Source: SAR324 cluster bacterium (lineage in GTDB: Bacteria > SAR324 > NAC60-12). From it: a stretch of DNA of 64,000 nucleotides. Positions 45,492 to 54,581 of this stretch are shown here, piece by piece. Below the pieces are notes generated by a model that was given only the letters and a program-made list of their open reading frames with translations, made no database searches and was not told the DNA's origin. The position numbers and the translations under genes are program-made. Position 1 is the first letter of the stretch. Every line of letters begins with the position of its first letter. The stretch spans positions 165,924 through 229,923 of the forward strand of contig JADGAV010000008.1 of NCBI GenBank assembly GCA_015231825.1, in the 5' to 3' direction.

Positions 45492-45655
45492 ATATTTTTC
45501 TCCCATAGCAAAGGTTTGAGATACACATCTGTGAGATAACGACCAGCGGCTTAAGAGAACCGAATTCGGGTTCTGGAGAGCTGCCAGTCAGACAAGGCTA
45601 CCTTTACACGCCTTCGAAGCACTGTAGCAATCAATTTCAAGATAATCTAATAATT

Positions 45656-45687
45656 CTTTTTGATGATCTTGATAAGAATTCATTATA
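45656..45687 (+). promoter_or_regulatory. Glp-region element copy 1: sigma70-like promoter with ATAA-N7-TTAT dyad
   Basis: Begins CTTTTTGATGATCT. TTGATG at 45660-45665 and TATAGT at 45684-45689 have an 18-nt spacer containing most of ATAA-N7-TTAT (45672-45686; also a T-N11-A LysR-type box). It would transcribe toward glpK with a leader of about 350 nt. 28 of 32 bases match copy 2. Confidence 0.5.
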
Positions 45688-45920
45688 GTGTTGGGCTGTT
45701 GAAGAAGCTGCCAATTTTTCAAAAACCGGTCCACTCACATCATTATATATTCAGTGAAGCAAATTCCGCCAAATTTCAAGTTGATGCTGATCCTGGAAAA
45801 GAGGCCGTCAAGTCCTTTTCCAGGGACTGAAATACCGTTATTTCTGTGATGCCTCCCTCCTTCCAGGATTGCTCCCTTAGAAACTGGAGCAGTCCTCGAA
45901 ATTTTCAAAACCGGCAATAT

Positions 45921-45952
45921 TATAAAAAATTCTTATAGAGATCATCAAAAAG
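45921..45952 (-). promoter_or_regulatory. Glp-region element copy 2: sigma70-like promoter with ATAA-N7-TTAT dyad
   Basis: Minus-strand copy of the same element. TTGATG at 45948-45943, 18-nt spacer, perfect TATAAT at 45924-45919, dyad ATAA-N7-TTAT at 45922-45936. It would transcribe toward glpV with a leader of about 430 nt, crossing copy 1. The two copies face each other. Confidence 0.5.
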
Positions 45953-46047
45953 TAATATTGGATTCTGAACGGATAGGTTGATAAAGTGCCTCTGTCGCAT
46001 AAGCCGATGGTGAACTTCGCCATTTTTCATTTAGCAAGGAGAAGCCC

Positions 46048-47550
46048 ATGTCAAAAGTGATTATGGCCCTGGATCAGGGGACCACCAGTTCAAGAACCAT
46101 TTTATTCAATGAAGATGGCAGCATTCTTTCCAGTGCGGGTGCTGAGTTTGACTGCTATTATCCTCAGGATGGCTGGGTGGAGCAAAATCCGATGGACCTT
46201 TGGCAGACTCAGCTGGACACGATCCATGAGGCGGTCCGCAAAGCCGGGATTTCTCTTTCTGGGATCCATGCCATCGGCATCACCAACCAGAGAGAAACCG
46301 TGGTTGCCTGGAACAAAAAAACGGGAGAACCCCTGCACAATGCGATTGTCTGGCAATGCCGACGGTCAGCCGATTACTGTGAAGCACTCAAAAGAGAAGG
46401 TTTCGATCAAGTCCTTCGTCAAAAAACCGGTTTGGTCACCGATGCCTATTTTTCAGGAACAAAAATGCGCTGGCTGCTCAAGAACAACGAAGAGGCCGCC
46501 CTTCTGGCAAAGGAAGGCAATCTGGCCCTGGGCACCGTCGATTCCTGGCTGATCTGGAAACTGACCGGGGGCCAAACTTTTGCGACCGATGTTTCCAATG
46601 CCTCCCGGACTCAGGTCTTCAACATTCACGAATTGCAGTGGGACCAGGAAATTTTGGAGAAATTTGAAATCCCTGCTTCAGCCCTGCCGCAAGTGATGGC
46701 TTCCAGCGGTGTTTTTGGAGTCACTGACAGCAAATTGCTCGGCTGCGAAATACCCATTGCCGGGGTGGCTGGAGACCAGCATGCTGCGCTTTTCGGGCAA
46801 GCCTGTTTTGAACCCGGCATGGTGAAAAACACCTACGGCACCGGATGCTTCATGCTCGTCAACACAGGAAACAAGGCTGCAGAATCACAAAACGGACTGT
46901 TGACCACCATCGCCTGGAAAATCGGTGACCAGGTGACCTACGCCCTGGAAGGATCTGTTTTCATTGCCGGAGCTCTGATCCAATGGCTGCGGGATGATCT
47001 GGGATTGTTCCAGGATGCTTCAGAAACCGAAGCAATGGCCCTGTCTGTCGCAGACAGTCAGGGGGTCTATATCGTCCCGGCATTTGTCGGTCTGGGAGCC
47101 CCTTTTTGGGATGCCTACGCCCGCGGTTCTGTTTTTGGACTGACACGGGGCGTCAATAAAAACCATATTGCCCGTTCAGCGCTGGAAGCGATTTGTTTTC
47201 AGACCAACGATATTCTTCGCTGTATGGAACAGGATATGGGGCAGAAGATCACCAAACTGCGCGTCGATGGAGGCGCCTGCAGAAACCAGTTTCTCTGCCA
47301 GTTTCAGGCAGACATCCTCTCAATAGAGGTCAATCGTCCCGAAATTATTGAAACCACGGCGATGGGAGCCGCTTTTCTGGCAGGTCTGGCAACACAGGTT
47401 TGGGGGAGCCTGGAAGAAATTGAAGCAATCCGCAAAGAAAATGCCGTCTTCCACGCAAAAATGAAACAGGAAAAGGTTAACTCTCTGCTCGAAGGGTGGA
47501 ACAAAGCGGTCGGGCGTTCAAAAAATTGGCTGAGTGAACAAAATGTATGA
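46048..47550 (+). CDS. glpK: Glycerol kinase
   Basis: Phosphorylates glycerol to G3P using ATP. FGGY family: starts MALDQGTTSSRTILF with the ATP-phosphate motif. GWVEQNP, TNQRE and NAIVWQCRR follow, then the signature VSNASRTQVFNI, GDQHAALFGQ and the C-terminal DGGACRNQFLCQFQADIL. 500 aa is typical. First gene of glpK-glpA-glpB-like-DUF1667-glpD. AAGGAG precedes the ATG and the stop overlaps the next start by eight bases. Confidence 0.96.
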   Translation: MSKVIMALDQGTTSSRTILFNEDGSILSSAGAEFDCYYPQDGWVEQNPMDLWQTQLDTIHEAVRKAGISLSGIHAIGITNQRETVVAWNKKTGEPLHNAIVWQCRRSADYCEALKREGFDQVLRQKTGLVTDAYFSGTKMRWLLKNNEEAALLAKEGNLALGTVDSWLIWKLTGGQTFATDVSNASRTQVFNIHELQWDQEILEKFEIPASALPQVMASSGVFGVTDSKLLGCEIPIAGVAGDQHAALFGQACFEPGMVKNTYGTGCFMLVNTGNKAAESQNGLLTTIAWKIGDQVTYALEGSVFIAGALIQWLRDDLGLFQDASETEAMALSVADSQGVYIVPAFVGLGAPFWDAYARGSVFGLTRGVNKNHIARSALEAICFQTNDILRCMEQDMGQKITKLRVDGGACRNQFLCQFQADILSIEVNRPEIIETTAMGAAFLAGLATQVWGSLEEIEAIRKENAVFHAKMKQEKVNSLLEGWNKAVGRSKNWLSEQNV

Positions 47551-48991
47551 TGTCGCAATTATAGGCGGAGGCGTCATCGGCGGTTCTATTGCCCGTGAAC
47601 TTTCCCGCTTTCAGCTTGATACGGTCCTCCTGGAAGCCTGTGCAGAAGTCGGCTTCGGAACCACCAAAACCAACAGCGGGATCATCCACCCCGGGCATCA
47701 CAGCTCCCCTGATACCCTGAAGGGACAACTCGTGGTGCGCGGCAATCAGCTTTATGATTCCCTGCATCAGGAACTCAATTTCGGCTTCCGCCGGATTGGT
47801 GAAATTGTTGTCGCCCAAAGCAGGGAAGACCTTCCCATTTTAGAACAGCTGAAAAAGCAGGGGGAAGAAAAAGGCGTGCCGGGACTGGAAATGTGGGATA
47901 AGGCTCGCCTGCAGCGGGAGGAACCCAACCTCTCGCACACCTTGCTGGCCGCACTTTACGCCCCCTCTGCGGGAGTGATCAATCCTTACGAATTTGTCTT
48001 TGCCCTTCTCGAAAATGCCATCGCCAACGGTGTTGTATTGAAAGTCAACAGCCCGGTGACGAAAATTGAGAAGAGAGAGAAAATCCTGCTGCTGCAGACT
48101 CCCGGCGAAACACTCTCGGCACGTTTTGTACTCAACTGTGCCGGAGTCTTTTCTGACAAAATTTCACAATTGGTCGGTTTGGAGGATTTCACGATCCACC
48201 CTCGCAAGGGGGAGGAATACATGCTGGACAAACGTCTCAAAGGGTTGGTACGCCGGCTTGTATTTCCTGTTCCGAAAGCCTCGACCAAAGGAACATTAAT
48301 CATTCCGACCTTTGATGGAACCATCATGGTCGGTCCCACTGCTGAAGACACTGAAGACCGATATGATGCCTCAACAACTTATGAAGGGTCCGACCGCGTT
48401 TTTCAGTTTGTCAACAAAATCTGCCCTTCAATTACAGAAAGGGACACCATTACGGAATTTGCAGGACTGCGTGCGGTCAGCAGCACCAACGATTTCATCA
48501 TTGGCCCTACCCGCGTTCCCGGATTTATCAATGTCGCCGGAATTCAGTCCCCGGGTCTGACTTCAGCACCTGCAATTGCTGAATACGTCCGCGACATTTT
48601 AATAGAAGAAGGTCTGCTTCTCGAAGAAAAAGAATCCTTCAATCCCTTCGTTGCATCTCCGCCGAGATTTGCAATGCTCGGACTCGAAAAACAACGTGAG
48701 CTGATTGAAAAAAATTCACTGTTCGCAAAAGTCGCCTGCCGCTGTGAATTGGTGACGGAAGCAGAAATCCATGATGCCATCGACCATGGGGCCCGGACAC
48801 TGGACGGGATAAAATTCCGCAGTCGTGCCGGCATGGGTCGCTGCCAGGGAGGATTTTGTTCGATTCGCTGCATGGATATTCTCGCTGAAAGGCTGAATCA
48901 GTCATTCACCGATTTGTCAAAACGGGGAAGCAATTCGTGGATTGTGACCGAAATGGTCAACGAACAGCATCCAAAAATGAGAGAGGGGTGA
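47543..48991 (+). CDS. glpA: FAD-dependent glycerol-3-phosphate dehydrogenase, GlpA-like, with BFD-type [2Fe-2S] domain
   Basis: 482-aa GlpA-type flavoprotein oxidising G3P to dihydroxyacetone phosphate. The N-terminal DAO fold has the FAD motif YDVAIIGGGVIGGSIAREL. A C-terminal BFD-like [2Fe-2S] domain shows C-R-C then C-x4-C (residues about 396-439, ending GRCQGGFC). Long relatives of this type pair with an NAD(P)/FAD protein and a DUF1667 protein in Firmicutes and Thermotogae, exactly the order here. The ATG at 47543 overlaps glpK by eight bases. L-2-hydroxyglutarate oxidase-like activity is the main alternative, but context favours G3P. Confidence 0.85.
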   Translation: MYDVAIIGGGVIGGSIARELSRFQLDTVLLEACAEVGFGTTKTNSGIIHPGHHSSPDTLKGQLVVRGNQLYDSLHQELNFGFRRIGEIVVAQSREDLPILEQLKKQGEEKGVPGLEMWDKARLQREEPNLSHTLLAALYAPSAGVINPYEFVFALLENAIANGVVLKVNSPVTKIEKREKILLLQTPGETLSARFVLNCAGVFSDKISQLVGLEDFTIHPRKGEEYMLDKRLKGLVRRLVFPVPKASTKGTLIIPTFDGTIMVGPTAEDTEDRYDASTTYEGSDRVFQFVNKICPSITERDTITEFAGLRAVSSTNDFIIGPTRVPGFINVAGIQSPGLTSAPAIAEYVRDILIEEGLLLEEKESFNPFVASPPRFAMLGLEKQRELIEKNSLFAKVACRCELVTEAEIHDAIDHGARTLDGIKFRSRAGMGRCQGGFCSIRCMDILAERLNQSFTDLSKRGSNSWIVTEMVNEQHPKMREG

Positions 48992-48996
48992 GCGGC

Positions 48997-50274
48997 ATGC
49001 TGGGACGAATGGAAGGAAAATATGATGTGGTCGTCATCGGCGGCGGTCCGGCAGGAATGGGAGCTGCACTGGGAGCACGCGATTCCGGCTCAGAACGAGT
49101 TCTGATTCTCGACCGGGAACCGGATCCCGGTGGTATTCTTCTACAGTGTATCCATTCAGGATTCGGGTTGCACTATTTCAAGGAAGAGCTGACCGGACCC
49201 GAATATGCGGAACGGTTTCTGGAAAACGTCATCGATCAGGAAGTGGACCTCCTGTCGAACAGCTATGTTTCCGGAATCTCCTATGATTCAAGTGGGAGCA
49301 AGGGAGTTCATGTGATGAATGAAAAATACGGCCTGAGCACGGTTGAAACCAAATCGGTCGTCCTGTCGATGGGCTGCCGGGAACGCACGCGGGGGGCGAT
49401 CCGAATTCCCGGAACCCGGCCCTCAGGGATCATCACGGCAGGACTTGCGCAGAAGTTTGTCAACATGAAGGGGGTTTTGCCCGGTAAACGCGTCGCAATT
49501 TTAGGGTCCGGCGATATCGGATTGATCATGGCTCGCCGTCTGGTCCTGGAAGGCTGCGAAGTGGTCGGTGTTTTCGAGATCATGCCCTACTCCAACGGAC
49601 TGACACGCAACGTGGTCCAGTGCCTGGAAGATTTTGAGATCCCTCTGCACCTGTCCACCACGGTTGCCTATATTCACGGCAAGGACCGTGTCGAAAAAAT
49701 AACAGTTGCCCCTGTCGATGAAAAACTGAAACCGGACATGAACCGCGCCTGGGACATCCCCTGCGACACGCTGCTGCTCTCAATCGGGCTCATTCCTGAA
49801 AACGAGCTGTCGCAAAGTTTGGGAATCAAACTCGATTTACTCACCGGAGGTCCTCAGGTGAACAGCACCCTCGAGACCAGCATGCCTGGTGTTTTTACCT
49901 GCGGCAATGTGCTCCATGTTCATGATCTGGTGGATTTCGTAACCCGTGAATCCCTGCTGGCAGGACAATTTGCCGGGGAATGGGCACAGGGAGTCCGTCG
50001 CCCCAACGATAATATCCGGCTTCTTCCCGGAAACAACGTGCACTACTGTGTCCCCCATTCACTGAGCCCTGAGCGAGAACACACGATTTATATGCGATGC
50101 CAGAAACCGATGAAACCCTGCCGGCTGCATATCGGCGATCTCAAACAAAAAAAACTGCGTTTCGTGGTTCCGGCAGAAATGATCATGGTCAAAGTCAAAC
50201 CGGAGCTTCTGGAAAAGTTTCGAGGCGATACCCTGAGAATTGATATTTTACCCGCAGAAGAAAAAACGGACTGA
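48997..50274 (+). CDS. NAD(P)/FAD-dependent oxidoreductase partner of the GlpA-like protein (GlpB-like)
   Basis: 425-aa flavoprotein with two dinucleotide motifs: FAD-binding YDVVVIGGGPAGMGAALGAR near the N-terminus and a second G-x-G-x-x-G in AILGSGDIGLIMARRL near 165-180. A late TCGNVLHVHDLVDFV resembles the FAD-contact region. C-x-x-C-type thioredoxin reductase motif is absent; LQCIHSGFG is present instead. Predicted to pass electrons from GlpA-like flavin and its Fe-S centre. The start after GAGGGGTGAGCGGC is preferred over the open frame to 48937, which overlaps glpA. Confidence 0.82.
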   Translation: MLGRMEGKYDVVVIGGGPAGMGAALGARDSGSERVLILDREPDPGGILLQCIHSGFGLHYFKEELTGPEYAERFLENVIDQEVDLLSNSYVSGISYDSSGSKGVHVMNEKYGLSTVETKSVVLSMGCRERTRGAIRIPGTRPSGIITAGLAQKFVNMKGVLPGKRVAILGSGDIGLIMARRLVLEGCEVVGVFEIMPYSNGLTRNVVQCLEDFEIPLHLSTTVAYIHGKDRVEKITVAPVDEKLKPDMNRAWDIPCDTLLLSIGLIPENELSQSLGIKLDLLTGGPQVNSTLETSMPGVFTCGNVLHVHDLVDFVTRESLLAGQFAGEWAQGVRRPNDNIRLLPGNNVHYCVPHSLSPEREHTIYMRCQKPMKPCRLHIGDLKQKKLRFVVPAEMIMVKVKPELLEKFRGDTLRIDILPAEEKTD

Positions 50275-50395
50275 TTCACCGTGAACTCTGCCAGAAAACA
50301 CGGAGTAAAAGAAACGGATTTACAAAATAAGAAATATTCCAAACTATCCGCACCTCCTCCGTTTAATGCGGTGGTGGATTTGCAAAGAGGAAAAC

Positions 50396-50770
50396 ATGCT
50401 TGAAATGGAACAGTACACCTGCACGAACTGCCCGATGGGTTGTCCCCTGCAGCTCACTCATGAAGGAGAAAATATCCTGGAAGTTTTTGACTATCAGTGC
50501 AATCGCGGATTGAAGTATGCGAAACAGGAATTTTCAGATCCCCGACGTTCTTTGAGCACCACCGTCGCCATCAGCCATGCCCGCTGGGCCCGGCTCCCGG
50601 TCAAAGTCAGCGCCCCGATTCCCAAGGATCGTGTGATTGAGGCGGCTCGCGAAATCCATCAGCTGCAGATCGAATCTCCGGTGAAGCGGGGACAGGTTCT
50701 GATGAGCAACTTTCTGGGAGAAAAAGACATCGAGGTGGTGGCTCTGCGAAGCATGGAACGAATCTCCTGA
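50396..50770 (+). CDS. DUF1667 Cys-rich small protein of the anaerobic-type G3P dehydrogenase module
   Basis: 124 aa from ATG 50396 (AGAGGA upstream). The N-terminus has C-T-N-C-P-M-G-C-P-L, then a later Cys in YQCNRG, a likely Fe-S or metal ligand set. DUF1667 proteins accompany the GlpA-like and FAD-oxidoreductase pair in many anaerobes, presumably as the third subunit. No transmembrane segment, so it is not an E. coli GlpC equivalent. Confidence 0.8.
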   Translation: MLEMEQYTCTNCPMGCPLQLTHEGENILEVFDYQCNRGLKYAKQEFSDPRRSLSTTVAISHARWARLPVKVSAPIPKDRVIEAAREIHQLQIESPVKRGQVLMSNFLGEKDIEVVALRSMERIS

Positions 50771-50786
50771 ATTCTAAAAATAAAAA

Positions 50787-52394
50787 ATGCAATTACGTAA
50801 AAACAATATAGAAAAATTATCAAAAGGCGACTATGACGTCCTCATTATCGGGGGAGGGATCAATGGAGCAGTATCGGCGGCCGCATTAGCCTGTAAAGGC
50901 GCCCGGGTGGCCTTGATCGACAAGGGTGACTTCGCCGGATTCACCTCGCAGGAATCCTCAAATTTAGCATGGGGCGGGATTAAGTACCTGGAAACCATGG
51001 AATTTGGCCTGGTTCGAAAACTGTGCATGTCACGGAATCGCCTGATTCGAAATTATCCTTCAACAGTCAAAGAAATCCGCTTCCTGATCACCCATCCCAA
51101 AGGCTTTCGCCGCAGTTTGTGGACATTGCTCAGCGGCGCCTGGCTTTACTGGTTCATCGGCAACGGATTCACCCGTCCTCCCGATTGGTTTTCCCGCAAA
51201 AAAATTGAGGAGGAAGAAGGAATTGTCGATTTGACTGCCAGTGATGGTGGCTTTGAATACTCTGATGCCTATTTTCATGACAATGACGCGCGCTTTGTCT
51301 TCAATTTTGTCCGTTCCGCCATGAACTATGGCTGCGTTGCAGCAAACTATGTCGAATCCTCAGGAGGAGAACGAGATCAAAACGGGATCTGGAGCACCCG
51401 GATTCGTGATGTGATCGGAGGAAAAGAATCTGTTATCCGTTCAAAATTGATCATCAATGCCTGTGGTCCATATGTGGATCACTACAACCAAATGATCAGG
51501 CAGAGCACGGAGCATCATCATGTCTTTTCCAAAGGGATCCATTTGATTGTCAAAAAACTTTCACCGAATCGGCGCGTGCTGACCTTTTTCTCCCTGGACG
51601 GACGAATGTTCTTTGTCATTCCAATGGGAAACCGAACCTGCATCGGCACCACTGATACCCGAGTGGATCACATGGAAAGCACCGTCACAGAAGAAGATCG
51701 GGAATTTGTGCTGAAAAACATCAACCACATGCTGAAACTGCCATCTCCTCTCACAACAGAAGATATCGTTGCAGAACGCTGCGGAGTGCGACCGCTCGTG
51801 GTCAAGGGTTCCGGGGCCGGCAAGCAGGACTGGCTTGCCTTGTCGCGAAAACATGCCGTGGAAGCCAATGTCGACAGCGGCATCATCAGCATTTTGGGAG
51901 GAAAACTGACGGACTGCATCAATATCGGTGAAGAAATCAGTGAATCCGTTGAAAGTCAATTCGGCATCAATCTGCCCTACAAAGACCATATTTGGTATGG
52001 AGAAGACCCGCAGGGAGCGAGGAAAGAGTTCATGCATCAGGCCGAACTGATGGAACTCGACAAGATGACGTCCTCTCAATCTTTCGAAAAACTGAGTTCA
52101 CGGCTCTGGAGAAGGCACGGCAGCCACGCGCTTGAACTGCTGGAAAGCATTCGAGAAGATCCTAAAATGGCGGAAGTCCTCATCAAGGGAACCGAGTACA
52201 TTCACTGTGAAATTGAGCTCTCAGCCCGCAGGGAAATGATCACAAAACTCGATGATTTCCTCCGGCGCCGTTCCAAAATCGCCCTGATCGAAACCAAAGA
52301 AACAATCCGAAACTCACCCGGCATCATGGAAGCGTGCCAAATCCTTTTTGGTGAAGAGGCTCAGCAAAAATTTGACGAATATTTCAATAGCTGA
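50787..52394 (+). CDS. glpD: Aerobic-type glycerol-3-phosphate dehydrogenase
   Basis: 535-aa FAD enzyme of the inner membrane that oxidises G3P to dihydroxyacetone phosphate and reduces quinone. FAD motif YDVLIIGGGINGAVSAAALA, then the GlpD signatures S-S-N-L-A-W-G-G-I-K-Y-L-E and MGNRTCIGTTDTR, and the C-terminal helical domain (about 390-535). Second G3P dehydrogenase in the operon, 16 nt after the DUF1667 gene. Convergent with the phosphoribosyltransferase gene. Confidence 0.93.
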   Translation: MQLRKNNIEKLSKGDYDVLIIGGGINGAVSAAALACKGARVALIDKGDFAGFTSQESSNLAWGGIKYLETMEFGLVRKLCMSRNRLIRNYPSTVKEIRFLITHPKGFRRSLWTLLSGAWLYWFIGNGFTRPPDWFSRKKIEEEEGIVDLTASDGGFEYSDAYFHDNDARFVFNFVRSAMNYGCVAANYVESSGGERDQNGIWSTRIRDVIGGKESVIRSKLIINACGPYVDHYNQMIRQSTEHHHVFSKGIHLIVKKLSPNRRVLTFFSLDGRMFFVIPMGNRTCIGTTDTRVDHMESTVTEEDREFVLKNINHMLKLPSPLTTEDIVAERCGVRPLVVKGSGAGKQDWLALSRKHAVEANVDSGIISILGGKLTDCINIGEEISESVESQFGINLPYKDHIWYGEDPQGARKEFMHQAELMELDKMTSSQSFEKLSSRLWRRHGSHALELLESIREDPKMAEVLIKGTEYIHCEIELSARREMITKLDDFLRRRSKIALIETKETIRNSPGIMEACQILFGEEAQQKFDEYFNS

Positions 52395-52445
52395 TTTTGA
52401 GGAGAAAGTAATTTTTCGCAATGAATGAGCATTGGATGCCCACTT

Positions 52446-53015
52446 TCACGAAAATTTTAGCTTCTCCAGCTGGTTTTTGATGGTGGAAATGCCCGGTTTT
52501 TGATTCAAAATTTCTTCAAGACTGAGACTGTGCAGTTCATGTGGAAAAACCAGCCACTCCTCCGTCTCATGAATATAAAAATCGGGGACATAATCCGTTT
52601 TATTGCTTCCCGGCTTGTAATATGGCGTTGCAATTCGGATTTCCGGTGTGTTTTTCCGGCATTTGTCTTTGAGATCTTCAATCACCTGATTGATGCTCAA
52701 CCCGGTATCATAGACATCATCGACAATGAGGAGGGAATCGTCCGCATTGATCCGGGTGACAATATAGTTCAGTCCATGGACTCTGACAAACTTTTGCCGC
52801 TCTCCAGAGCGGTTATAAGAAGAGGTCCGAATGGCGATGTGATCCGATTCGACTCCAAGAAAATCCAGCAGTTCCTGCACAGCAATCCCCACCGGTGCTC
52901 CGCCGCGCCAGACGCCGATGATGTAGTTCGGCCGATAGCCGGATTCGTAGATGTTCAATCCCAATTTGAAAGAGTCGTCCAGCAGCTGCTGGGCACTGAT
53001 GAAAGTTTTTGGCAT
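52446..53015 (-). CDS. Purine-type phosphoribosyltransferase (hypoxanthine/xanthine-like)
   Basis: Type I PRTase of about 189 aa. The PRPP loop reads SLLIVDDVYDTGLSI (about 104-118 from MPKTF), with the earlier G-V-W-R-G-G-A-P-V-G loop. It resembles Hpt/Gpt-like enzymes that salvage hypoxanthine, guanine or xanthine. ATG 53015 (MPKTFISAQQ) is favoured; ATG 53051 is also in frame. Base specificity cannot be set from sequence. Confidence 0.8.
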   Translation of the reverse strand: MPKTFISAQQLLDDSFKLGLNIYESGYRPNYIIGVWRGGAPVGIAVQELLDFLGVESDHIAIRTSSYNRSGERQKFVRVHGLNYIVTRINADDSLLIVDDVYDTGLSINQVIEDLKDKCRKNTPEIRIATPYYKPGSNKTDYVPDFYIHETEEWLVFPHELHSLSLEEILNQKPGISTIKNQLEKLKFS

Positions 53016-53071
53016 GGTTTCAATTCCCGTTTTGAACTCCTGCTGGAACAATGAGCTCCAACAAAAATCGA

Positions 53072-54448
53072 CTAGATAATTTCAAAATAACGCCGCATTT
53101 CCCAATCCGTGACGGCTTTGAGATGCTGCTTCCATTCCCATTCTCTTGTCTGGATAAAATGCCGGGTAAAGCCTTCACCGAATAACTGATGCGCCAACTC
53201 GGACTCTTTCATTAATCTGGTTGCCTGTTCGAGGGTATTGGCCAAAACACCATCTTTGGTGTTATTGTAGCCATTCCCTTTCGTCATTTCAATTTCCAAA
53301 TTCAGATTATTTTCGATTCCATAAAGCCCTGACGCCAAACTGGCGGCCATTGCCAGATACGGGTTGGCATCAGATCCGACGACCCTCAATTCGATGCGGG
53401 TGGACTTCATACTGCCCGGCAGCGCGCGAATGGTGGTGGTGCGGTTGTCGATGCCCCAGGTCACGGTGGTCGGAGCCCAGGCGCCTTCAACCAGACGTTT
53501 GTAGCTGTTGATGGTGGGTGCATACATCGGCAGCACATAGGGAAGGCAATGCAGCAGTCCTGCAAGATAGCTCTTCATCAATGCACTCATCTTGTCGGCC
53601 CGTGAAGGATCATAGAATAGATTGTTCGTTTGCTCCCGGTCCCAGAGACTCTGATGGAGATGCCCGCTGCAGCCCGGGTATTCAGGGTGCCATTTAGCCA
53701 TGAACGTGGGGATAATTCCATAATTCATTGCAATTTCCTTGGTCCCTGTTTTGAAAAGAACCGCCCGATCTGCGGCTTCAAGAACCTCCGTGTAAAGAAT
53801 AGCCGCTTCATAGGTTCCAGGCCCGGTTTCGGTATGAAGCCCTTCGATGGGGACGTCAAACTGCGCCAGCAGATCAAAAAGATCATTAAAAAAGTCCTTG
53901 TTGCGGCTCGCCCTCAAAACAGAATATCCGAACATGCCCGGAGTCAGCGGGCGTGGATTGAGGTATCCTTTCGCTTCAAGCTCCTCCGGCTCTTCCCTAA
54001 AATTAAACCATTCAAATTCCTGGGAAAAAGTCGCGTGAAAATTGAGTTTTTCGGCACGGCCCCGGATTGCCTTCAGAAGGTTCCTCGGACAGATTTGCGA
54101 CGGTTCATCTTCGGCGGTCCTGAAATCTGCCAGGAAAAAAGGAACATCATTATCCCAGGGAACCTGACGGAAGGTATCGAGATCCAGAGAAGCTTTGGCA
54201 TCGGGATAGCCGGTGTGCCACCCGGTAAAGTCGGTGTTGTCATAACTCAGATCGCTGGAGTCCCAGCCGAAAACCACATCGCAAAAACCAAAGCCTCCAT
54301 CAACAATGGAGAGGAATTTTTCCTTGTGGATATATTTTCCCCGCAGAATACCGTCAATATCCGTAACAGCAACTTTGACTTTTCCAGCAGGATGGGCAGC
54401 GACCTGCCGAATCAGTTCGTCTCTCGAAAGTTTCTTTTCCTGGGTCAT
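53072..54448 (-). CDS. Glutamine-synthetase-family ligase (GlnA/PuuA-like)
   Basis: 458-aa ATP-dependent glutamate-amine ligase. The N-terminal beta-grasp and metal-binding catalytic domain are visible: E-T-G-P-G-T-Y-E-A (metal Glu), HPEYPGCSGHLHQSLWD and the NRTTTIR segment with arginines for glutamate/ATP. Closer in pattern to gamma-glutamylpolyamine synthetase-type proteins than to classical GlnA (no adenylylation Tyr region seen). A longer open frame to 54634 is rejected because GGAGGATCC precedes this ATG and the extension overlaps minE. Downstream of minE on the same strand. Confidence 0.85.
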   Translation of the reverse strand: MTQEKKLSRDELIRQVAAHPAGKVKVAVTDIDGILRGKYIHKEKFLSIVDGGFGFCDVVFGWDSSDLSYDNTDFTGWHTGYPDAKASLDLDTFRQVPWDNDVPFFLADFRTAEDEPSQICPRNLLKAIRGRAEKLNFHATFSQEFEWFNFREEPEELEAKGYLNPRPLTPGMFGYSVLRASRNKDFFNDLFDLLAQFDVPIEGLHTETGPGTYEAAILYTEVLEAADRAVLFKTGTKEIAMNYGIIPTFMAKWHPEYPGCSGHLHQSLWDREQTNNLFYDPSRADKMSALMKSYLAGLLHCLPYVLPMYAPTINSYKRLVEGAWAPTTVTWGIDNRTTTIRALPGSMKSTRIELRVVGSDANPYLAMAASLASGLYGIENNLNLEIEMTKGNGYNNTKDGVLANTLEQATRLMKESELAHQLFGEGFTRHFIQTREWEWKQHLKAVTDWEMRRYFEII

Positions 54449-54581
54449 GGATCCTCCATTCTTTTTAATGATCAATTCCAGATCCTCAGATCGGCTGATC
54501 GAAGTGTGTTCTCGAATTCTTTCTGTTCGGCTGTCTTGAATGTTTCTTGTGCAAAAATGGGGAGGAGAATAGAGTAAAACA

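Larger units (their letters stand above)
45492..46047. other. Divergent control region of glpV operon and glpK operon
   Basis: About 556 bp without a convincing gene. It holds two copies of a 32-bp element in inverted orientation (separate entries). A 60-codon minus-strand frame at 45735-45917 has no family resemblance and no ribosome site, so I leave it out. GCAAGGAG precedes the glpK start. Confidence 0.6.

Noticed and set aside
45735..45917. Small minus-strand frame in the glpV-glpK gap
   Set aside because: 60 codons without homology or ribosome site, lying between the two control elements.
53630..54577. Plus-strand open frame of 315 codons opposite the glutamine-synthetase-family gene
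   Set aside because: Shadow of a conserved gene with intact catalytic motifs on the other strand.
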